64,000 nt of DNA from Citrus sinensis (taxonomy: Eukaryota; Streptophyta; Magnoliopsida; Sapindales; Rutaceae). Below are positions 37,581-57,155 of this stretch, piece by piece. The notes under the pieces were generated by a model. That model was not told where the DNA came from. It made no database searches and saw nothing but the letters and a program-made list of their open reading frames with translations. Each line of letters begins with the position of its first letter. The first letter of the stretch is position 1. Position numbers and translations under genes: made by a program. Where the stretch lies: positions 32,083,001-32,147,000 of the forward strand of contig NC_068564.1 of assembly GCF_022201045.2 (NCBI RefSeq), in the 5' to 3' direction.

Positions 37581-40500
37581 CTACCTCTAACTATTTGATT
37601 CGATCTGAACAAGGCTCCGTAGAGGGAGTAAATAACAAGTTGACAGAGTTGCATGTTATTGCGACAAGTGCCCGTGAGACCTGGCGTAGGAGGAGTAGGA
37701 CCGTTATTTATAAATAAAAAATCTTCAGTGATCTCCTGTGTGTCAGATCTGGAAGTACTACTGTGTGTACCTCACCGTCCCTTTCATTTTTCTTTTTTCT
37801 TCCATCTAAAGGAATTCCTCGATATTATCAACCAATTCGTAATTTTTAAGTAATTAATAAAATTAAAAGATTAGTGAAATAATTAATGTTGACTCAAACA
37901 GGCGAATTGCCACAAACGAAGATTAAAAAAAATGCGCAAGAAATCTGGATCTTTTTTTTATTTAATTTTTATTGTAGGACAAAAACAAAACAATAACAAT
38001 TGATCGAAAATAGAAGCTTTGTAGTCTATCGGTGGTTAAAAAATGCCAAATAACAAACAGTATATATAGAAAGGGACAAATGATATAATTTGGCAAAATT
38101 GAAGTACCACCTTTTGTACATAACACCACAAAATTAAAAAAATAAAAATAAAAATAAAAACTCAAGCACACAAGCACTTGTACGTTTTATACGTTACATG
38201 TGAACTTGTTAATTTTTAAGTTTAGAAAATTTAAGGAGCTTGTCGGATTCTATCGAAAATAGTATATACCGCCACTTATTCGCTTATTAATTTTATGATA
38301 GTTAAAAGTTTTCATGGCAGTATTACTCTTATTTTCAAATAAACTTTTATTAGTATTAATTATAAATTACATAAATCATGTAACTAAGAATTAAAATACT
38401 AAAAATAAGAAATATATGCTTCAGTGTATATAAAAAATTAATAAAATATTTTTTTGTAGTTTTTTTAAAACATTTTTCTAGTAATAAATATATATTCTAT
38501 ATTTTCAAGATAAATTGTCAATTAAATGACTTATTTATCCCTTTTTTCTGAATAAATTGACAGTTTTCTAAAATTTAATGCTGATGAACACATATGATCT
38601 CATGGGGTGCAATATAAATGCATCAACTTGACATGCTACTTGTGTTTAGAAAACCGCATCACATTAATACTTAGCAAAGGTGTTTTTAATGCAAATAGAT
38701 AAAAGATTCTCTTTCGGCGTAAGCTCTCCTAAATTTTTCAAATTTTGTGCCATGTGTGCATCATTGATCACGTGCAAAAACACACTACCACTGTTGTTCA
38801 TATACGAAGGCATTATTATATTGCTCGAGAGGTTTTACATGCCAAATTCAAACCCAATGCGTTTTGGAATTGGCTTTGTTTGGGAGATTTCGGGTCAAAG
38901 ATTTTGTGTTTTAATATTTTCTACTGTTTCAACAATCAATCTTTCAAAATATCAATCTTTCCTATGTATTTGTTCAAATGTAAACTTAGGCCACAAAAGA
39001 ATCTGCTCCTTTTTTAAACGAGGTTACGTTAAGAGAAATGTATTGTTTAATTTCAAAACTTTTGATAGAATGAAAAAAATTTGTACTTTTTAAAATATTT
39101 TCAAAAACTTTTAATATCAATAGGCTTCTCTATGTAATAAAATGTACACCTACTAAACAATGAAAGTGTAGACTGTTAATTTAATGAATTTTAAAACATG
39201 CCAAATGGTAAATCTTATTTAATTAGTATATATATATATATATATATATATGGCTATGATTTTAAAGGTAAAGCTACAATTTGCAATGCAAGTGATGATG
39301 ATGATTTGTCATTTGGCCGTGGCTGCAATAATGTTTGTATTTTCACAAAATAATTAACACGGGAGAAGTAGGTGTCTCGTTGATTTAATTAATTATGTCA
39401 ATGGAAGAGTTGCTTGCGGACACGCTTCTACTACGTACGTGACTTGCATGCAGTAAGAACAGGGCCGTATTCTTCTTATTATTTATTTGTAGGGAAAATA
39501 AAAAGAAGAAATATTATTTGTATTAGCCCTTCAAGGCTCTACTGATCATTAAAATTTGGCATTAAATTAATTATTAATCTAAGACTCTACAGATCATTAA
39601 ACGTCAATTTCGAAGAGATTCCAACGGTATAATATACGACAATTAAATTTGATTGTCTGGTGAAGTTTATACGGCAATGCTTTACATAATGTTGTTTAAA
39701 AAAGTAATTTTACCCTTTCAATATCAACTCCTTGGGAATTTGAACTTCATATTCATATATAAGCTCCATTGTATTTTTAAAAATTTTATGTCACGCGTGT
39801 ATTTATATATTAATTTATAACTAAGATTTAATTAAAAATATATTTTTATCAAATAATCAACAATCAAACTTTTTGTTTTGCTCAATGCAATATCATATAT
39901 ATCAGCATGGTATCCAAGCAGCAGATGTCTTGACTTACTTTACTTTCTGTGGATTGGAGGATTTTCCTCCCAATTTTCTCGTTATCTTTGAGGAATTTAA
40001 AAAAAAAAATGAGGGTTCGAAAAAAGAAAGAAAGAAAGAGAAAATCTCTCAGTACCACCACTAGAAAATCTGATCACCTAATTGAATAAATCGATATCCA
40101 CTAAACACATTGTCACTTTTTCGGATATATATACGTTTGTGAATTATTTTCCTAAAAAAATTTAACATTATTTTCTAAAAATGAATATGAGAAATTAATT
40201 CCACATCAGCCCAAAGACTTGTACAAAAAATTATATATGGCAGTAAAATTATAGAGGACAGTTGATGGCATTTGTGGTTTATAATGATCTTGTCCCCGTG
40301 AGAGATGACTGATGAGATAGCCTTAGCCAACAACGGAGGATTCTATACAGTTTTTTCTTTTTCTTTTTTTTTTAAAAAAAGTTATTATTGACTTTACATG
40401 TATGTTCAGAAATTTTTCGAGTCACGTTTTTTTTTAGCTCTTTTTCAACCCAATTTTTAATATTTTAAGGACTGTGAATCTCAGTGACGGATAAAGAGTT

Positions 40501-43322
40501 GAAATTTCTGATAGATGGGGGGGCCTGGGGGCAGGAATACATAAGAAATTTTTAAATCAAAGAGAAAAAGCAAGTAAATTTAGAAGGGAATATATGCAAT
40601 TAATTTTATTTCAAAGTCAACTTTATATGATGCGATAGATATCATCATCATCATAATGAATCTTTAAATAAATTACTTAAAGAAAATGTTTAGTCTCACT
40701 AATCATACCCATTTTCTATTAATCGATGAAGACAAACATCCCTACAGAAAAAATTGAAGCAAGACAACACGGCATGTTGATTCAATTCATAGAACAAACC
40801 GGCACGCTTTGTTCGTCTCCTTCACCTTATTATTGCTATATATTATTATTTCTTTTAATTTATTTTTTTTTCCTGAGACATTTGCAAGTCAAAATAACAA
40901 TCAATCAAGGTGCATGCTTCTCTTTGAGGCTGTCAAATAATGGCAACATTAACAACGGTTTTGTACTGTTAAGTTCAAATTAATGTATTTATATGTTTTA
41001 TTTTTTGACCTTATTTCTTACCATTAATTTGTCATTTCCAGCTACTCGATTACTTTTAAATTAAATGTTCATTTATCAAAAAGAAAAAAATATACTGAGA
41101 CTACATATAATTTTAAGGTTAATCAGTTTTTCAATATGACATCAGAGCCTAAATTTTTATATGTGATGATTCTTTCATTATGTACAAACTTATTTCAAGT
41201 TTAATTTTTTGACAAATTTTCTTATTCTCTTACCTATCGGTCTATTTATAAGTCTCTCATTCACGTTTGAAATAAAACGGACCTGATGAGATTTGTCTTT
41301 AATATCATTATTAAACATTTACTTATTAGCTTGAATTTTTAGAGGAAACAATATATTTACAAGATAAATGTATACATAATGTGGCAAGCTCGTTTAATCC
41401 AGGATTTATTCATATTGCAACTATCTATATAAAATATGATTCCAATGACTTTCAATGAGGCCATGAGAGTCGATTTAAAGAATTGAATTGGTCGTCAAAA
41501 TGCAAATTAAAGGAAGCTTAATCCCATTTACAAATTAAAGAATTGAAGGCAAAGCAGTCATAAACAAGCTTGTTAATCAATTAGGATCTAGGGGCTTAGC
41601 TATTTGTGCAGCTTTTTGCAACAAGTTTGAGACTAAATTGTTTTTATTGTTGCTTTACAAGATAAGGGCTTGACTAGTACAGTGTCCGCTTGTTATGAAT
41701 CTTCTTCACCGTAGAATTCCTTATATTGTTATAACTTAGACACTAAAGAAGCCACTATTGAAAACCTGGGAGTTCAAATTTATGGAGGTAAAAACTTTAA
41801 GGGCCAGATCCATAATGTTGTAAATCCTGAGGTACAATTTCAATTTTTTAAAATTAAAGAGGCCATGTTACAAACAAAAAAATCTAGCTTGTTAGTTAAA
41901 TTTATTAAGAAAGAATCCACACCATTCAATCCACCCCTCCAGCCTTGCTTACTCGAGATTTTTTTTTTATGTACGAATAATAATAAAATTTGAGGATTTA
42001 AATATTTGAGTTATTAATACAGTGTATCACTCAATTATTGGAAGATGGATTTTTAACTCGTAAAATTATTAAAATATTTAATAGATAAATATCAAGTTAA
42101 TTAGGATTCAAATATTGAGATATGTAACATTAATTAATCATCTATATAGTAAGTGTGAAAATAATAATGAAATACAAACTTATAACGATATTATTACGGA
42201 TTTTAAATTTTGTTTTTTAAGTTGAGGATTAATATGGATGAAAAACGACAAAGCCGATAATTTTGTTCCTTGTATAATCAACCTTATGATGCATGCAGCC
42301 TAGCTTGGGCTAGACAAACTAATTAGTAGTAATAACCCAACCCAAATCATGCTTTTGCTAAACGCTAATGTGCACATTCATTTCTAACTTCTTTTATTTT
42401 ATTCATTTTATTTTCCCGGCCGCATGCCTTCGAACAAGGCATGGGGATTAATAATGCTTACATTAAAATTAAATTTTATTTTGAAGAAAATTAACCCAAG
42501 TTTTATGGTGATACCCCGTAGGCGACGCATGGAAAACAGGGCAAGATACTAAAATAAAGGCAAAATCTGAAACAGGTTGAAGAGAACTAACATGTCAGCA
42601 TGTGAACATAAATCATTGATTAATGATATATAATCAATAATATTAAGAAGGAGAATCCTACTTTACCGAACACAATTTTTTCAAACATTTTATTATAAAT
42701 TATTGAAGCCAATTTATAATACACAGTATTAATTTGGATACTGCTATAAATGTATCAATGCCCTTCAATAATAATGGGTCCAAATTTTCATTTGTATAGA
42801 CAGTTAGGCACTATCGCCATTTCCTTACAATACGTGTTATACCATGTGTTATGTGTTTGCTTCAATTATTGTAACCTATAAAGCCTATTCCTAACATTTG
42901 TTTTTTTTTTTTTAAATGTAGGTGAGATAATTTTTTTTCAAGAAAAAATAAAAAAAATGATCCACTAATTACCTCATATTCGTACAATTATAACCTTTTT
43001 AAAGATTTATTATATATTCTTTAATCGAAATTTTGGTAATTTTTGAACATCTTCATGCTGTTATTTTCGAAAAACAGTATGAGCGGTTATTTCACTAAGT
43101 AAAAATAGGATATTGAAAACCTAAACGAACCAGATTATTGCCCGATCAAACAACCTCGCCAAATGAAAAGCTACATCGGTTTGAATCGATTGGTTTGGAA
43201 AATTAAATTGCATTATGGACAATCAAATCCCAAAAAAAGAAAGGAATTAATTTTAATTCCTTTTGAAAGTAGCCGTTTTACAATATAATTTTTTTAACAA
43301 CGGTAGGCGTATGCTCTTTGTG
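37581..43322. other. Intergenic, no gene recognised
   Basis: AT-rich. There is a (TA)n run at about 39228-39250. ORFs at 38680-39093 are Phe/Cys-rich, overlap one another in several frames and show no known domain. No RNA gene is visible. Confidence 0.5.
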
Positions 43323-43331
43323 AGATATTTA

Positions 43332-43514
43332 TGCTTTAGCTATCTTATATTATTGTGTAAGGTACATAATTTTTTTACACCCGCTTAATAAAAATCTAAT
43401 AATGATAAAAATAATATAATTTCATTACCTTATATTTCCACAACCGCTGAATTTTTATTAAATAGTTGTGAAAAAATTAAGTATCTTACATAATAATATA
43501 AGTTAACAAGCTTT
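43332..43514. mobile_element. MITE, 183 bp, with 9-bp target duplication
   Basis: The left arm (TGCTTTAGCTATCTTATATT...) and the reverse complement of the right arm (AAAGCTTGTTAACTTATATT...) match over about 65 bp, including ATTATTGTGTAAGGTAC versus ATTATTATGTAAGATAC. The element is flanked by AGATATTTA at 43323-43331 and 43515-43523. This is again a Mutator-type duplication length. It has no coding capacity. Confidence 0.8.
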
Positions 43515-43523
43515 AGATATTTA

Positions 43524-44117
43524 TTATACACGGGGCTTACGTGATCCATGAACTGCCGGTGCCAGACCATTGCATTAATCAATCACCATGTGCCTGCTGA
43601 CACGTATGATGGGATTTTGATCAAAGGTATGATTGCATCATTCCACCAAGGGATTTTTTTTTTTAAATTACCATGGTCAGTTGAAATATTAGAAAATGAT
43701 CAATTAAAACCTATCATTAGTAGCTTTGAAGATCAATTCCATGATCAAATACGAGATTATTTAGGCCCTAATATAGCGACATATCTCATGAAATCACACA
43801 CTCAAAGTAGAAGAGATATATTTTTGTCCTTTATTATCGCATTTTTCTTTATCCATACTCTTTATAAATTTCTTTAGAGTACAATTATTTAAACTTACCA
43901 AAATACGTTCAATACTTATTTACTTATTATACGCATGTTTTAATTCAAATTTTTAAATTTTACTCTATACACCTACTTAAATGTCAAATATTCTCATATA
44001 AACTAAAATAAAAAAATTTTCGCTTTCTCTCTCTAGTCTTTGTATGATTTCATTTCCATTGAATCACACTTAAGCTAATGCGGTAATAGCTTGGGCTTAG
44101 TTTTAATAAACTACGAT
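43524..44117. other. Intergenic, no gene recognised
   Basis: One 109-codon ORF (43548-43877) starts just right of the MITE. It has no recognisable domain or supporting context and I do not call it a gene. Confidence 0.4.
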
Positions 44118-44125
44118 CCCGTCAT

Positions 44126-44817
44126 TAGGGATGGCAATGGGGCGGGGTGGGGGTGGGGATGCCTACCCCATTCCCCACCCCATTAAAATTTTTTGCCTCC
44201 ATTTCCCACCCCATTCCCCAATAAATTTAGTGGGTTGGGGATGGGGAATCCCCATGTGGGGAATGATTCCTCCATCCCCACCCCATTCCCCATTTACTTA
44301 TTTTATAGTAGATATAAAAATACGATTTCAGTAAATTAAAAATTAGAGACTTAAGATAAAATCATCACAATATTATAAAGTATTTAAATTTTTTTAAAAA
44401 TCTCTAAAAATTTGAAACAATATCTTAAAATGATATTAAAAGTGAAAAATATTTAAAGAGAGCATCACCTTAAAAGAGAAAAGAAAATATATTAACGTTT
44501 TAAAGTTGAAAAATATTGTAGAATTTTCTTTTATTCATATTCTATATATATTACATAAAAATTAAAAAAATTATTAATTGACATTATAGTTGATAAAATA
44601 TAAATTATTAAATAAAAATTAAAAACATATTTATATATAATGGGGATTGGGGTGGGGGTGGGGTCGGGAGTGCAATACCAAACCCCACCCCGTTAACAAT
44701 TTGGGGATTACTTTTGTCCCACTCCCCACCCCATTCCCCAAAAATTATTAAAAAATTTCCTCATTTGGGGTGGGGCTCCATGGGGTCCCAAACCCGTGGA
44801 GGATTTTGACATCCCTA
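44126..44817. mobile_element. hAT-type non-autonomous element, 692 bp, with 8-bp target duplication
   Basis: Starts TAGGGATGGCAA and ends so that its reverse complement starts TAGGGATGTCAA. Both ends carry G-rich, GGGGTGGGG-type sequence and the core is AT-rich. It is flanked by CCCGTCAT at 44118-44125 and 44818-44825. An 8-bp duplication with short TIRs of this kind is the hAT signature. No transposase is encoded; ORFs inside are G/C-homopolymer artefacts. Confidence 0.88.
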
Positions 44818-44936
44818 CCCGTCATTTATTTCTTTTTAAGTACTTACTATTTTGCAGATTTGCTACTTGTAACAAGAACATTAAAAGTTCATTAATATGA
44901 AGAGAATAAAATGAAAAAATAAAAATCCAACTGCTG

Positions 44937-46384
<1,448 letters not shown>

Positions 46385-46501
46385 ATGTCACACGTTAACT
46401 AACAAAGAGTAATTTTTTAGGTTTAAAAGGTGGATAGCTCCCTCTACCTAATAGGTTAATCTTTTGGGTTGATACTTAGAAAATTTAAGTGGTATCAACA
46501 G

Positions 46502-47187
46502 CGATGGCAACCGGCACTGTCCGCAAGGGTTTGTCATTACCAAACTCAAACCCACATAAAATTTAAATTACCAAACCCATTAGTAACCTACTGCATGTTT
46601 TAATTTTTTTTAAAAAATCCACCCGCTAGGGGTTTTGACAATGATCAAACTCGTAAGGATTTTTTTATAGGTTTTCACATTTAAAATCATAAATGTTTAA
46701 TATGTAAATTTATAATAATAACCTAAAATTCTACATAACATATTAAATTCTAAATTTAACCAATGTAAATGAAAAATTAAAATTTCGATATCAATCCAAC
46801 ATAAATTCTCAAATTTAAGTATAAAATACACAAATCCATTAAAAAAAAAGGTCACAAACTAGTATCTAAAAATAACAATTATCATTTCATATTATTATTC
46901 AATACAAGCTCTAAATGAATATCTTTATTTCATTCACCACCATTAGCACCCATCTAACACAATTCCTACAATAATAATTAAGATTAATATTTTCTAAAAA
47001 ATAATATTTTTTTAAATACTAATTCAAAGAACAAATTTGTAATAATGAGATAATTAATGCATTAAGTTAAATAATAATAGTCAATACAAAATTATAATAA
47101 GTAAATAACAATCTGTGCATTAAGTTAAAGCCTATTAGGACCTAGGCAAGTTGCAACTTGCACACGCATTTGCACTTTACATGATTT

Positions 47188-47253
<66 letters not shown>

Positions 47254-47402
47254 TTAAAAATATTTAAAAAATAGTTGCAGGTTGGCGGATACCCGGTTAT
47301 TTGGCTAATTCCAAATCTACCTGCAACCCACAAAATTACCCGCAACGGACGAGTTTTAACTGGTGGATTTGGGCGGATTTGCGGGTATGTAGGTACCATT
47401 GT
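46502..47402. mobile_element. Possible hAT-like insert inside the LTR relic
   Basis: The ends GCGATGGCAACCGGC and (reverse complement) ATAACAATGGTACC are roughly inverted. Near each end is sequence such as CCGCAAGGGTTT or CGCAAATCCGCCC, reminiscent of hAT MITEs. Flanks TATCAACA and TATCCCAA could be a diverged 8-bp duplication. Borders are uncertain. Confidence 0.35.
47192..47247. repeat. Microsatellite (TA)n, about 28 units
   Basis: A perfect TA run of about 56 bp inside the possible hAT-like insert. Confidence 0.95.
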
Positions 47403-47960
47403 TATCCCAAGGCATCAGTGACATACTATAATAGTTAGAATGTGATGGTGAAACAACCCAGATGTGTCAGGCAAAATGACCAAGATTCAACAGTGATTTC
47501 ATTTGAAGGACAAATTGCTAAGTTGTGTCCCACATTGGCTAATAAATGAGAGTTACTTGGGTGAGTCAGGGTTCGACGGTGGTTTCATCCACATTGGCTA
47601 GCAAACAAGAGTTATTAGACATGTAAGACAAAAGGACCGAGGTTCGGTGGTGGTTTCATTTGAGGATGAGATTATTGAATTGTGTCCCATAGTGGTTTCA
47701 ACGGTGATTTCGCCCGTATTAGTTAGTAAACGAGAGTTACTTGGGTGGATTGGGGTTCAATAGTGGTCTCATCTACATTGGCTAATAAAGGAGAGTTATT
47801 TGGGTAAGAGTTCAATGGTAGTTTCGCCTGAGAGGTAGATTGTTGAATCGTGTCCCACATTGAATAGAAAATGAGAGTTACTTGAGTTTATAAGTAGGAT
47901 TAGTCATTTTATTTGATAAATTAGTTTTTTAAGTTGGATACTTAAAAATTAGGCTAGATA

Positions 47961-50447
47961 CCTCAAAATCCTAAGCCCAACCCCTTAAAATGGACCATAA
48001 TGTTCTCATAATCATTTAAACTTTTATTTTGAATTATACAGCAAAACTAACATTTGATAATTAATAAATAAAATATAATTAAAAGTAAATCTTGACCATA
48101 CATTAAAGAGAATACACATAAGTTAGCATCTAAAAAAAAAGAGAGAGAATACACATAAGTGATAAGATATGTTTAAACCTTTGATAAACTCGTATCATGA
48201 GAGGTTTATATTAGTTGTTACTAATAGATTAAACACGCATTCTTCTGGTACGGTCATTCAAGAACAGTCTATTTCATCAATTTCAACTTTTTCAAGCGGC
48301 TTTCAGAGAATTTTGTAGCTTGTACTAAAGGGAATGAATCAAATTATGAAGTTATGGTGTAGTGTGGATAGGTATAGCCCTTCTTACTTTCCACATAAAT
48401 AATTAAATTTCCCTATCTCTCTCTTCAAAAGGCACAATATTAAAAGACTCAAATTAATTAAGACAATGAAGCCTATATGCAAATGGCATGTTGTCTTTCA
48501 ATCTTGTACCATGTTGGACCATTACATATATATATATATATATATATATTCTTTTACTCCCACTTTAATTTCGAACACTTTATTTAGCCTTTATAGGACA
48601 ACTGCACTTGCACAAATTCAACAATTCATGATATGATCCCGTTGTCCCACTTAGCTAACAGATTATGTGGCTATTATTATATTGAAAGGGCAAAATAATA
48701 AAATTGACTACGAGCTAGGCTGAAATAAAAAGGGCAAGATTAGAATGAATTATTGCCACTAAAAAACCTAGCATCTCCTTGGGGGAGGTTATAACTTATA
48801 AGTGATCGTATCCACCCTTTTTTGTCCCAACTTTTTTGCCCTTTTTGGTGGTGTGTAGCCTCTTACTTTTTTCTCCATTACAGAGATTCTTGAATATAAT
48901 GAGCATGGCTTGCTTCAAGAATAATGGCATGGTTGAATAGAAAAAGAGAAAGAAGAAAAAGCTAGAATCGTATACATGAATGTTTTAGTAAGTGTCGTTA
49001 CTCATGTTATAACGAGGAGACTTCAGTTTCATTCAAAGCATTGTTCAATAGAGAAAAGTATGCAAATACGTTTTATAAGATATATAATATTTTTAGGTAC
49101 ATTTTATAAGGTGAGGATGTTTCTCATTAAAATCTGTATGTACATATATTCTCAATGATTTGGAGTGCATTTGATATTGAAGTTGGACAACTGTAATTTA
49201 AAAGTTACAGTATTAAAGTGTTTGATAAATACTAGCTGTTGTGTTTTAGAAGCTATATTAACATGATTTTTTACTTGTGTCATAGAAAATCTATTATATC
49301 TTTAATAATTTTATCAAAATTATTATTTAAAATTTATACTTCTTATATATTATTAATTTTTGTTTCATAATTACTATTTTTTTTTTCACAGCAGCTGTAC
49401 CTTAAAAATTACAGCATCTCAATCCCAAACAGATCTGTGATCCTTTGGTGCGTTGCAAAAGGCATTTGCATAAGATATATTCTCAATCATAGGATTGATT
49501 GATGGGTGCTTTGAATTAAGGTATGGCTTTCATAATTCAGAGAAAATGAAAGGTGCACATAGAGATCCACTTAAGCAAGTGGCTCTGGCTCTGGCATCTT
49601 GTTGCCTGACTTTCTCATTTTATTTACATGGTTTTCACTGTGCTATCTCAAAGCAGCAAATGATGATCCCAATGTAGTTGAATTCCAACTAGTAAAGGGG
49701 CTGTGCTTTGGGCTCCACAAAGACGTATGTATCTTGCTTTGATTTTAGTACTTTCTTAATTCAATTTATTAGTCAACTTTTGTTTTTCTTGTTAAACTTT
49801 TTGACATCCTTTGCAATTGGGTTAAGTATGAAGTTAAAAAATAATTAAAAAAAAAAGGTTACTTCCCTTTTTAGAAGCGGCAATTCAATCACTCGTACTG
49901 ATGTTCTTTCTTGAGGAAGATCAGGAAAATTTTTGTAATACAATATTTTTATACTAAATCATGATAATCTTAGTATGGGGACTAGTTTATTCCGCTATTA
50001 AATATTATTAAGTTTGATATTTGGACCTTATTTACATTTTTTTTTTTTTAAAAAGGAAGAAGCAGAAAAAAGAAAGGGGTATGATATTTTATATTTTATG
50101 TATTTTAAAATGGACTACAATATTAACGCTATAAGGAGGATGCATTGATTGTCTTAGAAAGAATTTTTAATAAAATGTAGAAGAAGATCCGGCATGACAT
50201 TTCTTTGGGCCATTGAGGTATCAAAAATGTAAAAGCCACGTTATCTGGAGTCAAGCGATTGGTCAACGAAATTAAAGTTCAGCAATGGATCCATTTTGAC
50301 AAATTTTGTGGTTTAAACAGAAGTTTGGTCAGTCACGGGCAGCGGGGCAGGCCTAAACTGATACAAATTTTAATTTATTTTTGTGTGTGTGTGTGTGTAA
50401 CGACGTAGTTCAATCGTTTTAATAACGAGTGAATTTCAATGTTAAAA
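47961..50447. other. Intergenic, no gene recognised
   Basis: Contains a (TA)n run near 48528-48550, a (TG)n run at about 50381-50398 and a possible 280-bp hAT-like MITE at about 49161-49438. ORFs here are short and without known domains. Confidence 0.45.
49161..49438. mobile_element. Possible hAT-like MITE, about 280 bp
   Basis: The left end GAGTGCATTTGATATTGAAG resembles the reverse complement of the right end, GATCTGTTTGGGATTGAGAT. Both continue into related CTGTAATTT..AA.GTACAG sequence. The interior is AT-rich. No clear target duplication was found. Confidence 0.4.
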
Positions 50448-50456
50448 TAAAATTTA

Positions 50457-51085
50457 GAGTTAGGACTAATAGCACCTCCTCATTAATTTTATAAAATTCG
50501 TGTTATAGTGCAATTACATTTAAGGATAAATATAAATAAAATTAAACCATTTATTTTTTTCCCTCCTCAATTTTATTTTGCTCGCACAATATAAATTTTT
50601 GATTATCATTAAAATAATTTGAATTTAAGAAGTAATCCTCTAAGCCAAAATAAAATTCTTGTAATAAACATAACAACTTAATTAAGATACAACATAGTGG
50701 AAAAATAAATAAAATAAAATTTTACCTCTTTGCAACTAATTTTTTTAAGGATTCTCAAAATAAATGTTGAACCCAATGAACCCAACATTTATAAGTAGGA
50801 TAAAATTGTATTAAACCCAAGAAAAATTCATTATTTTTCAAGTATAATGTTTTTCTTACTTTTTTTTATAGAATTTTTCTTTAGAAATTAAATAATAAAG
50901 ACAATTTGAAGAGAGGAATATAAATATTAAGGCTGAAAGACGGAGAAAATTATTAGAAATTGAAAATTTTATAAATGAAAAGAGTGTTCATTTAGAAAAA
51001 AAAAAGAGTATTTTTGATATTAAATGAAATATAATTGAAAAAGGGGTTTTAATATAATTTTGGAGGGGTGCTAATAGTCCGACTC
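50457..51085. mobile_element. Non-autonomous MULE-like element, 629 bp, with 9-bp target duplication
   Basis: The left end GAGTTAGGACTAATAGCACC and the reverse complement of the right end GAGTCGGACTATTAGCACC form an inverted repeat of at least 25 bp. The element is flanked by TAAAATTTA at 50448-50456 and 51086-51094. The interior is AT-rich without coding capacity. Terminal similarity links it to the 482-bp element at 1768-2249. Confidence 0.82.
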
Positions 51086-51094
51086 TAAAATTTA

Positions 51095-57034
<5,940 letters not shown>

Positions 57035-57117
57035 TTTGGTCCGTGTGAAGGAGAGGAAGGTTACAGTGAGGTGAGTTATTCAGAGAGAGGATTGAAAGCC
57101 GCCAGTCTGCGTGTAAG

Positions 57118-57125
57118 TAGGGTTT
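57118..57125 (-). promoter_or_regulatory. Telo-box (AAACCCTA) in the synthetase 5' leader
   Basis: The minus strand reads AAACCCTA about 84 bp upstream of the synthetase ATG. This motif is frequent near transcription starts of plant translation-machinery genes. It lies only 6 bp from the transposon's left target duplication. Confidence 0.6.
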
Positions 57126-57155
57126 TGCTTTTCTGTGAGGGGTAATTTTTAAAAA

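Larger units (their letters stand above)
46385..47960 (+). mobile_element. TRIM-like LTR relic with an internal repeat array, interrupted by a hAT-like insert
   Basis: The segment at about 46385-46489 (GTCACACGTTAACTAACAA...TTGGGTTGATACTTAGAAAA) is similar to about 47848-47955 (GTCCCACATTGAATAGAAAA...AAGTTGGATACTTAAAAA), as two LTRs would be. Directly after the first is TGGTATCAACAGC (46490-46502), close to the initiator-Met primer site TGGTATCAGAGC. Between 47455 and 47850 are four to five diverged copies of a unit containing TTGTGTCCCACATTGG, AATGAGAGTTACTTGGGT and GGTTC.A.GGTGGTTTC. About 46502-47402 looks like a separate insert with hAT-like ends (GATGGCAACC / GGTACCATTG). Internal coding sequence is absent. 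Confidence 0.45.

Noticed and set aside
38680-39093. 137-codon plus-strand ORF and an overlapping 90-codon ORF
   Set aside because: Phe/Cys/Ile-rich, AT-biased, no domain, no gene structure or supporting context.
43548-43877. 109-codon ORF right of a MITE
   Set aside because: No recognisable domain and a homopolymer-encoded Phe run. Chance is the better explanation.
47455-47850. Interspersed short repeats considered as a CRISPR-like array
   Set aside because: Units are diverged and of uneven spacing in a plant genome; LTR-derived repetition explains them.
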